The notes: generated by a model not told the origin, from the letters alone. A stretch of 64,000 bases of DNA from Flaccisagitta enflata (GCA_965153355.1 OZ231127.1:1612001-1676000), one strand, 5' to 3'; positions 21,506 through 31,749 are shown, counted from the stretch's first letter. Numbers and translations: made by a program.

Positions 21506-21705
21506 GTTTACAAAACCATTTACGGTGATATATTTACCAGGATAGATATTGTATGAATGCAATTAATTCAAAACAATAAACTGACAGACACACCACTTGC
21601 TTTGTTGCAAAATGAATCTACTATTTCAACCATTTATTGTTTTGTAGAAGGAGAGGGCTTTTGATATCATTTTTTTTCTCTTTGTCTATTATTTGTCTGT
21701 ATTTC

Positions 21706-21710
<5 letters not shown>

Positions 21711-21756
<46 letters not shown>

Positions 21757-21765
21757 CTCTTTCTC
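21711..21765. repeat. (CT)n microsatellite
   Basis: A CT run with a few TTT interruptions. Confidence 0.9.
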
Positions 21766-21769
21766 TTTA

Positions 21770-22302
21770 CACATATGGGGATTTTCCTTCTTCTCCTTCA
21801 TGTCCGTACTGCCCTGTAACCCCATTCCCGAGGCCCAAATTCCAGTCTCGAGGTGCTCCAAATTCAGTCTTGAGGCCTGGGATCCCAGCCTCATGCTCAA
21901 CCAACCTCGCGTCTCCCAATCCTAGCCTGGAGGCTCAGATTTCAGTCTTAAGTCACCCCAGCCTCAACGCTGAATATCCCAGCTAAGAGGCCCAGATCCG
22001 GCCTGGAGGCTCAAAACTCAGCCTCCAGGCTAGGATTTGGGCCTGAGGCTAGGATTTGGGCCTGAGGCTGGGATTTAGACCAAGAGGCTAAGATTTAGGC
22101 CTTGAGATTTGAACCTCAACACTCGGATTTGGGCCTCCAGACTGGGATTTGAGGGGCGGACACAAGGAGGAGAAGGAGAAAACTCCCCATATAGGAAGAT
22201 AGTCATCGATCTCTCTGGGCCGCTGTCAGTGTTCCCTCAATTTCAACCACATAACCTACTGCAGCAGGGCACGGGTACCGCTGACCATCTAACGCTTTCA
22301 TG
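21770..22302. repeat. family D element, reverse orientation
   Basis: Core of GAGGCCCAAATTCCAGTCTC-type units in both directions. The right end is CATATAGGAAGATAGTCATCG, CTCTGGGCCGCTG and, at the far end, GCAGGGCACGGGTACCGCTG with ACCATCTAACGCTT, the reverse complement of the usual D left end. Confidence 0.65.
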
Positions 22303-22360
22303 AGCCTTTTCCTTTTTTTTCTTTTTTTTTCTTTTCTTTTCCTTTTCTTCCTTTTTCCTT

Positions 22361-22510
22361 TCCCACTGTGAGAATTCTGATTCTTCCCACTAGTGAGAAT
22401 TTGTTTTTAAAAAAAAATCTCACTAGTGGGATGATTTTTTTATCCCATTGGTGAGAATTTTATTTTAAATAAATTCTCACCAGTTCGATTTTCCCACTGG
22501 TGAAACCCAC
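22361..22510. repeat. CTCACCAGTGGGA palindrome array, right arm
   Basis: An inverted counterpart of 20621-20770, beginning CTTTCCCACTGTGAGAATTC and ending TTCCCACTGGTGAAACCC. The two arrays enclose about 1.6 kb. Confidence 0.7.
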
Positions 22511-22522
22511 CCATTGGCCATA

Positions 22523-22526
<4 letters not shown>

Positions 22527-22573
<47 letters not shown>
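22527..22573. repeat. (GT)n microsatellite
   Basis: About 46 bp of GT repeats. Confidence 0.95.
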
Positions 22574-22574
<1 letters not shown>

Positions 22575-22639
22575 TGCGTGCGCGCGCCTGCGTGGATTCA
22601 GTTGTCTCACCATTTCATTTCTTTTATCCATATTCCGCC

Positions 22640-22832
22640 TTGAAACCGACTTCAGCGACCACCCCATCTTATACAAAAGCGACCACGCCAGTCTCAACGG
22701 GAAACTCAATTGATCCTGCCCAAACGACAGTCTCAACGGGAAACTCAATTGATCCTGCCCAAACGACAGTCTCCTTCGTTACCACCGCATCACCCGGATC
22801 GGCAACGACCCGCCCCATTAACAAGACAGACG
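22640..22832 (+). other. Thr/Ser-rich open stretch with in-frame 39 bp duplication
   Basis: A GC-richer interval whose frame from about 22640 reads as a Thr/Ser/Pro-rich, mucin-like peptide. A 39 bp unit (encoding TTVSTGNSIDPAQ) is present twice, in frame. A possible donor (ACG then GTATTT) ends it near 22832, but no convincing acceptor is seen. It could be an isolated exon or only a duplicated noncoding segment. Confidence 0.25.
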
Positions 22833-22984
22833 GTATTTTCATAGCACTGTGCTTTTCTCATTTGCAAGAGTGGAAAAAATGAATTTAGTCTATAAATCAG
22901 GGGTCCGATTTTTTTTTGTGGCACACATCTATAAGTAGGCGGCTAAAGGAGGGGTATATGTACATGAGAAAAAGAACAATGAGG

Positions 22985-23162
22985 ATAAGAGGAAGAAGAA
23001 GAAGAAGAAGAAAAAGAGGAAGAAAAAGAAAAAGAAAAGAAGAAAAAAAAAAGGAAAAAGAAAAAGAAAAAGAAAAAGAAAAAGAAATAGAAATAGATAA
23101 AGAAAAAGAAAAAGAAAAAGAAAAAGAAAAAGAAAAAGAAAAAGACAAAGAAGAGTAAGAGG
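22985..23162. repeat. (GAAAAA)n / (GAA)n purine tract
   Basis: AAGAAGAAGAAG changing to AAAAAGAAAAAG over about 175 bp. Confidence 0.95.
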
Positions 23163-23464
23163 AAGAATATTGGAACTTGAGAAGAACGATTCTTCAGTCG
23201 CTGGACAACACAAATGTATTCAGTTTTTATTCTTTTGTGAAGCTCTTTCAGTTTTGATTAAGAAACAAAATATACAGAGACCTTGCAATAATTGGGGAAC
23301 TTGGGGTATCGGCCTCTCAGGACTCACAGGCCAGCGAGTGCGCTCAATCTCGTTTGACGCAGGGTGTCACAAAATTTTTTGCTTCCTACGAGCAAAATTT
23401 CTCTAATTGTACCTTCCTACTGAAAATGCCTATGATTATTGCACGCTAAAACCCTTAATAAGAA

Positions 23465-23552
23465 TACAGTTGAATCCCACAAAAACTTCATCTCAGTTAC
23501 AGACGGATTTCTTTTCTTCTGGGGCTGTTAAAGTGAGGTATATCTGTAGTCA
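23465..23552. repeat. possible small pogo-like MITE
   Basis: TACAGTTGAATCCCAC at the left and ATATCTGTA at the right, with TA beside the left tip. The match to pogo-type ends is short. Confidence 0.3.
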
Positions 23553-23649
23553 CAAAGGTATAGGATGGTAAGAGGTTCCCAATGCCCCATAGTTTATGCA
23601 TTAAGAGATGACAAAAGTGGTAGCGGCCTTAAAGGATTGATAAAGTTTA

Positions 23650-23806
23650 TTGAAACAAGGCCCAAAAACACGGCTACCCCAGTGCTGGAGAAGGTCACTC
23701 AAGCATTTGGGCAGGAGCAGTAGGCTCAATAAGCTCAAAAACTCCAAAAAAGTCAGAAGGGGACCAACCCACCAACCAACTGACCAACCAACCAACTGAC
23801 CAATAA
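23650..23806 (+). repeat. family A element, long subtype, degraded
   Basis: ACAAGGCCCAAAAACACGGC, GGAGAAGGTCACTCAAGC, TTTGGGCAGGAGCAGTAGGC, then (CCAAC/CTGA)n. The terminal hairpin is missing. Confidence 0.6.
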
Positions 23807-23926
23807 TGATCGGCGAGTACCCTATATTATCCTTTGGTCGATTAGTAAATAGCTGTTACCCGCAATCTCGATTGCTTCTCATTGATGCGGTTACAATCGG
23901 TTATGGCTACTGACCATTCTCCTCTT

Positions 23927-24059
23927 CCTCTTCCTCTTCCTCCTTTTCCTCCTCTTACCAGAAAGCTTTTATCTATGTCGATCTATTCATCAATCTATCT
24001 GTCTTTCTATCTGTCTGTCTGTCTATCGGTCTCGGTCTGTCTGGGTCTGTCTGTCTATT

Positions 24060-24121
<62 letters not shown>
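23927..24121. repeat. (TCC)n, (TCTG)n and (CT)n cluster
   Basis: CTCTTCCTCTTCC, then CTATCTGTCTGTCTG units, then (CT)n to 24121. Confidence 0.9.
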
Positions 24122-24122
<1 letters not shown>

Positions 24123-24124
24123 AC

Positions 24125-24450
24125 ATTTGCATCCATCATAATTAATGATCACTTTCTTATTCTTTTTTTTAAAAAAAGAATATATGAAAAAAAGAATATA
24201 TGCAGAAATGAATTAAAAATGAATGAAAAACTGAAAAAAAAATGTATCATTTTTTTCCCTTCCAATATTATTGCTATTCTTGGATGATCAACAATTTTAC
24301 ATCATGCAAAAAAATGTCAGTTTGTTTAAAAAAAAATGATAATGACCGCATCCAAAAGTCGGTTATAGCAGTATCCAAACCAAACCTATATTCGCGATTA
24401 TTAATTAATTAATTGAACCTAATTGAACCGTAAACTAATAGCCAGATCGC
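24125..24450. other. AT-rich sequence
   Basis: No gene or element. AAAAAAAGAATATATG is duplicated near 24170-24200. Confidence 0.5.
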
Positions 24451-24457
24451 CGAACTA

Positions 24458-24605
24458 TACTGACCAACCAACCGACATAGCGGGGTGTAGAGTCGCATAG
24501 CACGCAACTAAAAAAGTTTTACTTTTCAGTTGCGTGCATGCGACTTCACCATACTCCGTTGGTTTGTTAGTCCATCCCTCCATCCCTCTATATGACCATA
24601 ACGCT
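24458..24605. repeat. two family A ends, head to head
   Basis: A plus-oriented hairpin end (GGGGTGTAGAGTCGCATAGC, ACGCAACT, AAAAAAG) meets a minus-oriented one (CTTTTCAGTTGCGTGCATGC, GACTTCACC, then TTTGTTAGTCCATCCCTCC) 15 bp away. Confidence 0.65.
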
Positions 24606-24824
24606 TTTAAATTTTTGACTTTTGTGCATGTTTTAAGGTGAAATAAATTGTTACGGTCAGAATCCCAGGATGAAAATATCACAAAGAAAAAAAATTAAGA
24701 AACAAATCCCAGTTTTTTCGCACAGGGGTCCTAAAAAGGGTGTAAATCAAGAATATGATATTGTTTTTTGGTCAAACATTTGCCACTAAAATTATCTATT
24801 CTAAATCTATTCAGTTCTAAGAAA

Positions 24825-24888
24825 ATTGCCCTATGTGGTATCATAGGTCATCGGCCCCTCCAGGGCCGCTGCCCAAACAGGGAAGGAA
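24825..24888. repeat. family D right-end fragment
   Basis: CCCTATGTGGTATCATAGGTC, CATCGGCCCCTCCAGGGCCGC and TGCCCAAACAGGG, abutting the complete D element that follows. Confidence 0.6.
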
Positions 24889-24894
24889 GGAAAC

Positions 24895-25423
24895 AAGTCA
24901 TCCAAGGATTGCACATGATCAGCGGTACCCAATGCCCTGCTTTGAGGTATCAGGTGAAGAAGTGGAGTGAGAGCAGGGCAGCAGCCCCAAAGGGCCCATG
25001 TCCTGTAGGACACAGGGGTAAATTTCCTTACTCTACATGTCCTAAAAGGTCATATTTTAGGCTTGAGAGGGCAATTTTGAGGCCTCAAAGGGCTTATCCC
25101 AGGCCTGGGAGGATGGATTTATAGTCTGAGAGGGCTGATTATAGGCTGAGGGCCTACAACGGCTGATTTTAGATCTGAAAGAGCAAATATTGGACCTGAG
25201 AGAGCCAATTTTGGACCTAAGAGAGGAGATTTTAGGTCTGAGAGGGTTGATCAGGGCCTCTTACACCTGATTTCATGCCTGAAAGAGCCATATTTGGGCC
25301 TGAGAGGCCTGCAGAGGTGGATGAATGGATGGACGGACGTACAGACGTACAGATGGGCTGACATAAAGCAATTCACCCGTGTCCTACAGGACATTGGCCC
25401 TTTGGGGCCGCTTCCCAAAAAGG
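24895..25423. repeat. family D element
   Basis: Left end AAGTCATCCAAGGATTGCAC through GGGCAGCAGCCCCAAAGGGC and CCTGTAGGACACAGGGG; right end inverted, CCGTGTCCTACAGGACATTG to GGGGCCGCTTCCC. The core is units of type TTTTAGGCCTGAGAGGG. GGACGGACGTACAGACG precedes the right end. Confidence 0.8.
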
Positions 25424-25679
25424 AGGGAAGGAAGGAAGGAAGAAGAAAAATTGTAAGTAGGTAGTTGTGTGTAACTGTAAAACAGTGTACGCGACTGTTG
25501 GCCTGTTGAGCTTGTTTCTGAGGATATTGAGAAAGCCATCAGTGAAACAAAAAACAAACTTCTTAATTTTAGAGTAACTTTAAGGTTTGATGTTCTCATA
25601 AACTAGATAGCAGATTACCAAGAATAATTGAGTGTATTTAAGAAAACAAAATACAATTGTTGGAGCTTCACATACAAGA

Positions 25680-25975
25680 GGAAAAAAAACTTTTTTTTGC
25701 CTTTTTTTTTTCTTTCTTCTCTTTTCCTAGCTTTTTTCCTCCATCCTTTCCTTACTTCTTTCCTCCTTCTTTGCCTTCCAGTTTCCTTCGTCTTTTTTTC
25801 CTTCCCGCTTCTTTTCCTTCTTTCTTTTTTCATTCCTTCCTTCCTCTTTTCCTTCCTTCCTTCCTTCCTTCCTTCCTTCCTTCTTTCCTTTTTTCCTTCC
25901 TTCCTCTTTTCCTTCTTTTTCTTCTTTCCTTCTTCCTTTATCCCCTTTTCCCTCCTTCTTTCCCTCCTTCACTAC
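25680..25975. repeat. (CCTT)n pyrimidine tract
   Basis: CTTCCTTCCTTTTTTC-type repeats over about 295 bp. Confidence 0.95.
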
Positions 25976-25999
25976 CTACTAGCCTGGCTAGCTTCCTAC

Positions 26000-26300
26000 G
26001 AGCGCCGCTCGCGTGCTCGCGCACTTTGTGACACCCTGGGCGCAAACTTCAATCACCGTTTGAATGTGAACCTTAACCCGAAGGAGTTTTGTTTTTAATA
26101 TTTAGAATTGTTTATCAATCAAAATTCGTCGTGATTCTGAAATTGTTTCACACAAAAGAGCCGTCATTCAAAATGGGAAACATTTGAGGCATTGTTCTCT
26201 CTGTGGCAAATTAAGTGGGAAGTGATCAGGTGTCCTTAGTTGGGTGCCGACCGAAGGGACTTTAGTGAACGTGATATTCTCACAAGTCATCAGAAGAAAG
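26000..26300. other. no feature seen
   Basis: A GC-rich patch (26000-26090) followed by ordinary sequence. No element ends or splice-bounded frames. Confidence 0.4.
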
Positions 26301-26307
26301 CTTTTTT

Positions 26308-26405
26308 TATGTCGCGTGCACGCGACCCTATACCCCGCTTTGTCCCTCCGTCTGTCGGTCATGCTGTCTGCTGATGTCTCCAAGTCCCTGTCCAGTCCAG
26401 TCCAG
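26308..26405 (-). repeat. family A 3' end fragment
   Basis: TTTTTTTATGTCGCGTGCAC, GCGACCCTATACCCCGC, TTTGTCCCTCCGTCTGTCGG. Confidence 0.55.
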
Positions 26406-26409
26406 TCCT

Positions 26410-26770
26410 AGCCGTCCTGCATGCAATTGAAGGAGCTGTGTAATCAACCTTGTTTCTGAACACCCCAGCCTTCAGCTTTTTTAAACAGACTATTCTGTTG
26501 AAAACTACTCGCTATATGACTTTTCTCCGTGATTTAGAGGTTCCAGATTTGATATTTTGATCATAACTTGATGGTGGTTGAAGTAAAAATGTCAAATTTA
26601 GGTCATTTTGGCCGCCAATTTGGGCCACTTAGCCTTAGAAATCAAACCTAAAATCCATGAGATTATATTACTAGAGCTCAAGATCTCACTAGTGGTGCAA
26701 TCCGCATGTTTCTATCATTTTTGGTTTAGATTTGAGAGAATTTTAAAGATGAAAGGGTTTGAAGGGAACA
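26410..26770. other. no feature seen
   Basis: AT-rich intergenic sequence without recognisable structure. Confidence 0.5.
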
Positions 26771-26850
26771 CAACATCACACAAGTCAATTAAAGTCAATG
26801 TAAGTCAATGAAAGTCAATGTAAGTCAATGCAAGTCACACAAGTCTATGC
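26771..26850. repeat. 10 bp minisatellite AAGTCAATGT
   Basis: About seven imperfect units. Confidence 0.8.
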
Positions 26851-27262
26851 AATCGGTTTGCAATCGGTGTTAGTCCATTCAAATTGAATTTTTTTGATAT
26901 AATTGTGTCACGCACTCACGCTGTAATATATTCAAGACCGAATGAGCCGGCATTTTGGGTTCATTTATTGATATCTTTTTTTTTTTCAAACAGTAAACAT
27001 GTATGGAGGCTTAACAATTTTAATCTTATAGGTCACTTACTCCAACTGAGCCATATTATCTTGATGATTGTTACTAATATCATGGCTTACTTTTGGTATA
27101 GAAAAACGGCGTCAGATATCTCGTTCCTGAAGCACCGAACGAACAATAACAATCGTTGAAATCATTTATACAAATAAATTGCTAGCTTTTGCGTCGTACA
27201 ACAAAGCGTACCGTATTCTTTCCATTTAACCCTTCCCCTCAATTAACGCCCTCCCCCCTCTT

Positions 27263-27482
27263 TTTTAGTCGCGTGCTCGCGACGTTTTGACCCGCCATGT
27301 TGGTCGGTCTGTCAATTGGCCGGTCTGTTGATCGGTCAGCCCATTCGCCATTACCATTTTTAAGCATTTTTGGGCGTCTTTTTCATTACTGTTCCTGCCC
27401 AGATGCTAAAGTTAGCATTAATTTTATCCCTGTCCCTACCCACCCGCACGCTACTTCGGTAGCCGTGTATCCGGCCTTGCTA
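27263..27482 (-). repeat. family A element, complete long subtype
   Basis: TTTTTTAGTCGCGTGCTCGC then GACG at the hairpin end, TTGGTCGGTCTGTC core, TGTTCCTGCCCAGATGC box, CTACCCACCCGCACGCTAC inner arm, and GGTAGCCGTGTATCCGGCC at the outer end. Confidence 0.8.
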
Positions 27483-27679
27483 TCTTCAGATCAGTGATTT
27501 GTGGGATGAAATGATCAAAGGAATTTGATTTTTTTTCAGTGCTCATATGGTAAAGGGCAAAAAATATCACATCAATATACTTTATAATATAATCATTCTG
27601 ATGATTCAGGGAGTGTTCATTGTACAATAATGGTAAAAACACTAGATGACAAAGCATTTTATAAATAACAGGTCGCCCA

Positions 27680-28062
27680 AGGGCAATATGTGGTCAGCGA
27701 TACCCGTTGCCCTGCTTTGCATGGTTGTAAATTGGAATGAGAGGCAGGGCAGCGGCCCCGAAGGGGACGAAGTCCTGTAGAACACAGGGGACTTTTGTTT
27801 GTTTGTCCCTCCGTCCGTTCGTTCGTTTGTTCGTCCTCCCCCAGGCCCTCTCAGGCCTGAAATCTGCCCTCTCAGGCCTAAAATCTGCCCTCTCAGGCCT
27901 AAAATCTGCCCTCTCAGGCCTTGAATCTGCCCTCTCGGGCCTGAAACTTGTCCTTTCAGGCGTGAAACCTGCCTGTCAGGCTTTAAATCTGCCCTCTCAG
28001 GCCTGAAATCTGCCCTGTGTTCTACAGGACTTCGTCCCCTTCGGGGCCGCTGCCCAAAAAGT
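27680..28062. repeat. family D element, compact
   Basis: Left GTGGTCAGCGATACCCGTTG through GGCAGCGGCCCCGAAGGGG and CGAAGTCCTGTAGAACACAG; right is the near-perfect inversion CTGTGTTCTACAGGACTTCG to GGGGCCGCTGCCC. The core is about nine units of CCCTCTCAGGCCTGAAATCTG length class (17-20 bp). The arms of this copy differ from other D copies in matching ways (GAAC/GTTC, GAC/GTC). Confidence 0.85.
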
Positions 28063-28210
28063 GGGCGCTATCTGGATGGTAAACGACTATGTCATTTTCA
28101 ATTCTAAACGCGCTCGGGGCGCTAATAAGAAAGAAATACGGTAATAAACTGAAAGAAAATCAACAGCTATGGCTTAAAGGTAAGTTTGAGGATAATGCAA
28201 TTACGTTTTT

Positions 28211-28564
28211 TAAGCGCGTCCTCGCACTTCTTTAAGAGGTCATATCCGATGGTTGATTGGTCGGTCGGTCGGTCGGTCGGTTGATTGGTTGGTTGGTCGG
28301 TCGGTCACGCAAACATTTGAAATGTGCAAAACGGTTGATTCTGAGGTATTTCTTCATTCCTATCGCCTTCCATGCTTTACCACATTCATTCATTCATTCA
28401 TTCATTCATCCATTCATTCATTCATTCATTCATTCATTCATTTATTCATTCATTCATTCATTCATTCATTCATTCATTCATTCATTCATTCATTCATTCA
28501 ATTATTCATTCATCAAAAACGTTCATTCACAAATTCTTAATCAAGCGAGGCGCACTTATTGGCC
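28211..28564. repeat. family B element 2, with (TTCA)n core
   Basis: A close relative of 20255-20613 in the same orientation: TAAGCGCGTCCTCGCACTTC left, TCAAGCGAGGCGCACTTA right, the same internal order of the GGTCGG run, CGCAAACATTTGAAATG, CTTCATTCCTATCG and (TTCA)n. The microsatellite lengths differ. Confidence 0.8.
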
Positions 28565-28584
28565 TTAACATGGCCTTATTTCAG

Positions 28585-29440
28585 GGGTCAAGAGGTCAAG
28601 AGGTCAAGAGGTGCCGTTGAATTCCTCGGCCGGGTGAACATTAGATGAATGGCGATGAAAAAAAAATAAAGAACCCTAACTCATGAATATATTGACGGGC
28701 GATTTTTGCACCAGTGTCAAGAAATTTGATGGCGGTCTGTTTGGGTGCTTCACATAGCAAAAGTTGGGAGTATCCCTTCACCCTACTTAGGTAATGTGGA
28801 GGAGCAAAAATCATGAAGATGACCATTTTCCTTTTTTCAAAATTCCTTCCTCTTCTGTTTTTGTTTTGGCCTTAAAGTTTCCACTGATTTCCAAGAATTC
28901 AACAAAATCCTGTGTAGTTTTGTCACAAAAAGGACAATTATTTGTTTTAAAAAATCATGATATATATAAAAATAAACTAAAATATCAGAACATAAGTTAT
29001 GAAAGAGCAAATGAAAAGGCAGAATTGCAATTCTATGAAGAGTAGAAAATTATGAAAGCTGATTCAAACAATGTCAGCATATTGTTTTATCCCACTGCAT
29101 CATGCAAATTAGGTCCTCAAAAGCAATTTTCTAAAAAACGGAAGATGAACGATTTTTGATAAAACAAAAATGGTAAGGGTCTTAAAATTGGTCACTCCAC
29201 ATTAGGTAAAGAGGGTGAAAAGAAATAACCAACTTTTGCTATGCGAAGCACGCAAGCGGTCTGTCTCCGCGATGAATAACAAGATTTTGTAGTGCAAATT
29301 AACTCGTAAGTGTAAAAGAGGAAATTGAGGGGAAACAATGGAGCCTCTTTATCCGATTTCACTCACTGATAACGTGTTAACAAAATTGTTACTCGATCAT
29401 TTCCAGAAAAGCTTTCCGTTTGTACTTTGCATTGAGTGTT
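28585..29440. other. AT-rich sequence with small inverted segment
   Basis: GGGTGAAAAG-type wording recurs: TTTTGCACC ... AACTTTTGC... at 28700-28810 is partly inverted at 29150-29250 (GGTAAAGAGGGTGAAAAG, CCAACTTTTGCTATGCGAAG versus CTTCACATAGCAAAAGTTGG, CCTTCACCCTACTTAGG). It may be a diverged foldback element of about 550 bp. No coding signal. Confidence 0.45.
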
Positions 29441-29449
29441 AGGAGAAAT

Positions 29450-29800
29450 AAGGAGAAGAAGAAGAAGAAGAAGAAGAAGAAGACGAACACGAACACGAAC
29501 AAGAACAAGAACAAGAACAAGAAGAAGAAGAAGAAGAAGAAGAAGGAGAGGAAGAAGAAGAAGAAGAAGAAGAAGAAGAAGAAGAAGAAGAAGAAGAAGA
29601 AGAAGAAGAAGAAGAAGAAGAAGAAGAAGAAGAAGAAGAAGAAGAAGAAGAAAGAAAAAGAAGAAGAAAAAAAAGAAAAAGAAAAAGAAGAAGAAGAGAA
29701 AGAAGAAGAAGAAGAAAAAGAAAAAGAAAAAGAAAAAGAAAAAGAAAAAGAAAAAGAAAAAGAAAAAGAAAAAGAAAAAGAAAAAGAAGAAGAAAGAAAA
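29450..29800. repeat. (GAA)n / (AAAAAG)n purine tract
   Basis: GAAGAAGAAG, short (GAACAC) and (AAGAAC) islands, then AAAAAG hexanucleotides over about 350 bp. Confidence 0.95.
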
Positions 29801-29817
29801 ATAAACAAAAACAAAAA

Positions 29818-29970
29818 CAAGGCCAGATACATGGCAATCCAGTCGCGGACGGTTGGGCAGGAGCTGAAAGGCAAAACCGCTTACAAATTTAGAAACATTT
29901 CGGACGGACGGACCTACCCACGGATCGACCGACACGGCAAGGTGTGGAGTCGCGTGTCCGCGACTAAAAA
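29818..29970 (+). repeat. family A element, complete short subtype
   Basis: AAGGCCAGATACATGGC, inner arm AGTCGCGGACGGTTGGGC, core CGGACGGACGGACC, 3' hairpin GAGTCGCGTGTCCGCGACT then AAAAAG. The inner arm AGTCGCGGAC and 3' GTCCGCGACT are exact reverse complements. Confidence 0.85.
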
Positions 29971-30017
29971 GAAGAAAAAGAGGACGAAGGTGAAAGAAAG
30001 AAAGAAAGAAAGAAAAC

Positions 30018-30571
30018 AAGTCATCCAAGGATCGCACATGGTCAGCGGTACCCGATGCCCTGCTTGGAGTGATTAGCTGAAGAAGTGGAGTGAGAGCAGG
30101 GCAGCGGCCCCAAAGGGCCGATGTCCTGTAGGACACAGGGGTGAATTTCCATACGTCCTGAGAGGGCATATTTGGGGTATTTTTCTGTGATATTCATTGG
30201 GAATTTTGAATTTTTATTGATTTTTTGTCAATTTGCCATGTTTTTCCATGGGAATTTGAGGCCTGAGAGAAAGGATTTAGGGCCCAAGAGGCTGGATTTG
30301 AGGCCTGAGAGGCTGGATTTGAGGCCCGAGAACTAGATTTGAGGCCTGAGGGGCTGGATTTGAGGCCTGAGGGGCTGGATTTGAGGCCTTAGAGGCTGGA
30401 ATTGAGGCCTGAGAGGCCAGATTTGAGGGCTGAGAGGCGGATTTGAGGCCTGAGAGGCTTGAGAAGCTTTGAAGGGGGGGGACATACGGACGGACGGACG
30501 GACGTACGGACAGACGGACGTAAGGAAATTCACCCCTGTGTCCTACAGGACCTTTGGGGCCGCTGCCCAAA

Positions 30572-30572
<1 letters not shown>
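30018..30572. repeat. family D element
   Basis: AAGTCATCCAAGGATCGCAC left end and inverted right end CCTGTGTCCTACAGGACC to GGGGCCGCTGCCC. The core is TTTGAGGCCTGAGAGGCTGGA-type units (18 bp class). The right tip is followed at once by (AAAG)n. Confidence 0.85.
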
Positions 30573-30647
<75 letters not shown>

Positions 30648-30660
30648 AAAAAAGAGAGAA
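30573..30660. repeat. (AAAG)n microsatellite
   Basis: About 20 AAAG units directly attached to the D element end. Confidence 0.95.
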
Positions 30661-30874
30661 AGAGCTGCTGGGGTACGGTGAGAAAAAGCGTAAAGAATTG
30701 CAACAAACGCCCCACCGCACCAAAGATAAAAACAATCAGTCAAATCCCACTTTCAAAAAAGAAAAAGAAAAAAAAAGAAAGAAAAAGAAATAAAAAAAAA
30801 AAGAAATAATGATTTTTCATTCTTTTTAAATCAGATTAATTTGAAAACAATGGAAGCTTTTTGCGTGACATTAG

Positions 30875-30881
30875 TATAAAA
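30875..30881 (+). promoter_or_regulatory. candidate TATA box of the chitinase gene
   Basis: TATAAAA about 145 bp before the chitinase ATG. A start site 25-30 bp downstream would give a 5' leader of about 115 nt containing AGAGAGAGTTTC and CTCTCTC runs. Supported by position only. Confidence 0.35.
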
Positions 30882-31023
30882 CAATTCCCTTTGGCAGAAG
30901 CGAAAGAGAGAGAGTTTCACACAAAAATTAAGAACTGGGGGAGACTGAAACTTAACGTTTTAATTTGTAAATTAACTATTTTCTCTCTCATTTTTTGTTT
31001 CGTTTCTTTGCGTTTGGTGAAAA

Positions 31024-31095
31024 ATGCGTTGCTTGCTGCTCGCCCTTGCGGCTCTGGCCTTTATTGGCTGTGCCGCAGCCGACACGAAAAAAATG
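31024..31095 (+). CDS. GH18 chitinase exon 1: signal peptide
   Basis: ATG at 31024 opens 24 codons ending in phase 0 at the donor GTAAG (31096). The peptide begins MRCLLLALAALAFIGCAAAD, a textbook secretory signal: a short basic start, a Leu/Ala-rich core and small residues before a likely cleavage site near AAA-D. Two Lys residues and a Met follow, so the mature protein would begin just ahead of the VCYYTNW block of exon 2, as in other GH18 chitinases. Assignment to the chitinase gene rests on the matching phase, strand and expected position. A candidate TATA box lies 145 bp upstream. Confidence 0.8.
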
Positions 31096-31134
31096 GTAAG
31101 ATGATCACTTTATAGAAGGATTCATTTATACTAT

Positions 31135-31500
31135 CAGAATGGAGGACACACGAACACACGGACACGCACAGCTACGGACGGACTTATATGAACGCGTAAA
31201 CCCGGACACGGAGGATATGGAACGCGGACACAAAGACAAACGGACACACGGAAACTGACACGCGGATGTATACGGACACCGCCAGACAGACAAACGCAGA
31301 CAAACGCCTGACAGGCACACGTACCTATAGACAGGGACACGCGGACAACATTACGGGAATGCGGATACATCGAAACGGATATGCGGACATACAGATATCG
31401 ATACGCGGACACGCGGACATGCTAACACGCGGACACGCTGACATGGTGACATGCTGACACGCGGACACGCGGACACGCTGACATGCTGACACGCGAAACC
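31135..31500. repeat. ACACGCGG-rich quasi-tandem array
   Basis: Irregular units around GGACACGCGGACA, GCTGACATGCTGACACGCG and ACGGATATGCGG over about 365 bp, inside chitinase intron 1. No CRISPR-like spacing. Confidence 0.8.
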
Positions 31501-31550
31501 CGGGTCGTGCTTCTTTATCAATCAACTCAATTGACTCTTTTTTTTTTTTG

Positions 31551-31583
31551 CCTTGATTCTCAGCTGTGCTTCCACACCAACTG
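31551..31583 (+). repeat. exon-2-like acceptor relic 1
   Basis: TTGATTCTCAG followed by CTGTGCTTCCACACCAACTG, about 16 of 21 positions equal to the true exon 2 start at 34052. In the exon 1 phase it reads LCFHTNCPY and then a stop. Confidence 0.45.
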
Positions 31584-31621
31584 TCCTTATTAATTTTCAT
31601 TTTTTCCATTCATTAAATCTT

Positions 31622-31745
31622 TTTATGTCGCGGAGTCACGACTATGTAACAGATTTGTCCGTCTGTCCATCCGTTTTTCTTTCCATCTGTCTGTTCGTGA
31701 AGATCGAGTCGAAAGGGTCTGCTTTGGTATTGTAACCCCGCGTTT
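31622..31745 (-). repeat. family A 3' half
   Basis: TTTATGTCGCGGAGTCACGAC, TTTGTCCGTCTGTCCATCC, then GAAGATCGAGTCGAAAGGG. Confidence 0.6.
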
Positions 31746-31749
31746 ACGA

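Noticed and set aside
29363-30169. A 268-codon Phe/Leu-rich frame resembling a membrane protein
   Set aside because: It arises from the (GAA)n/(AAAAAG)n tract read on the opposite strand; the hydrophobicity is an artefact.
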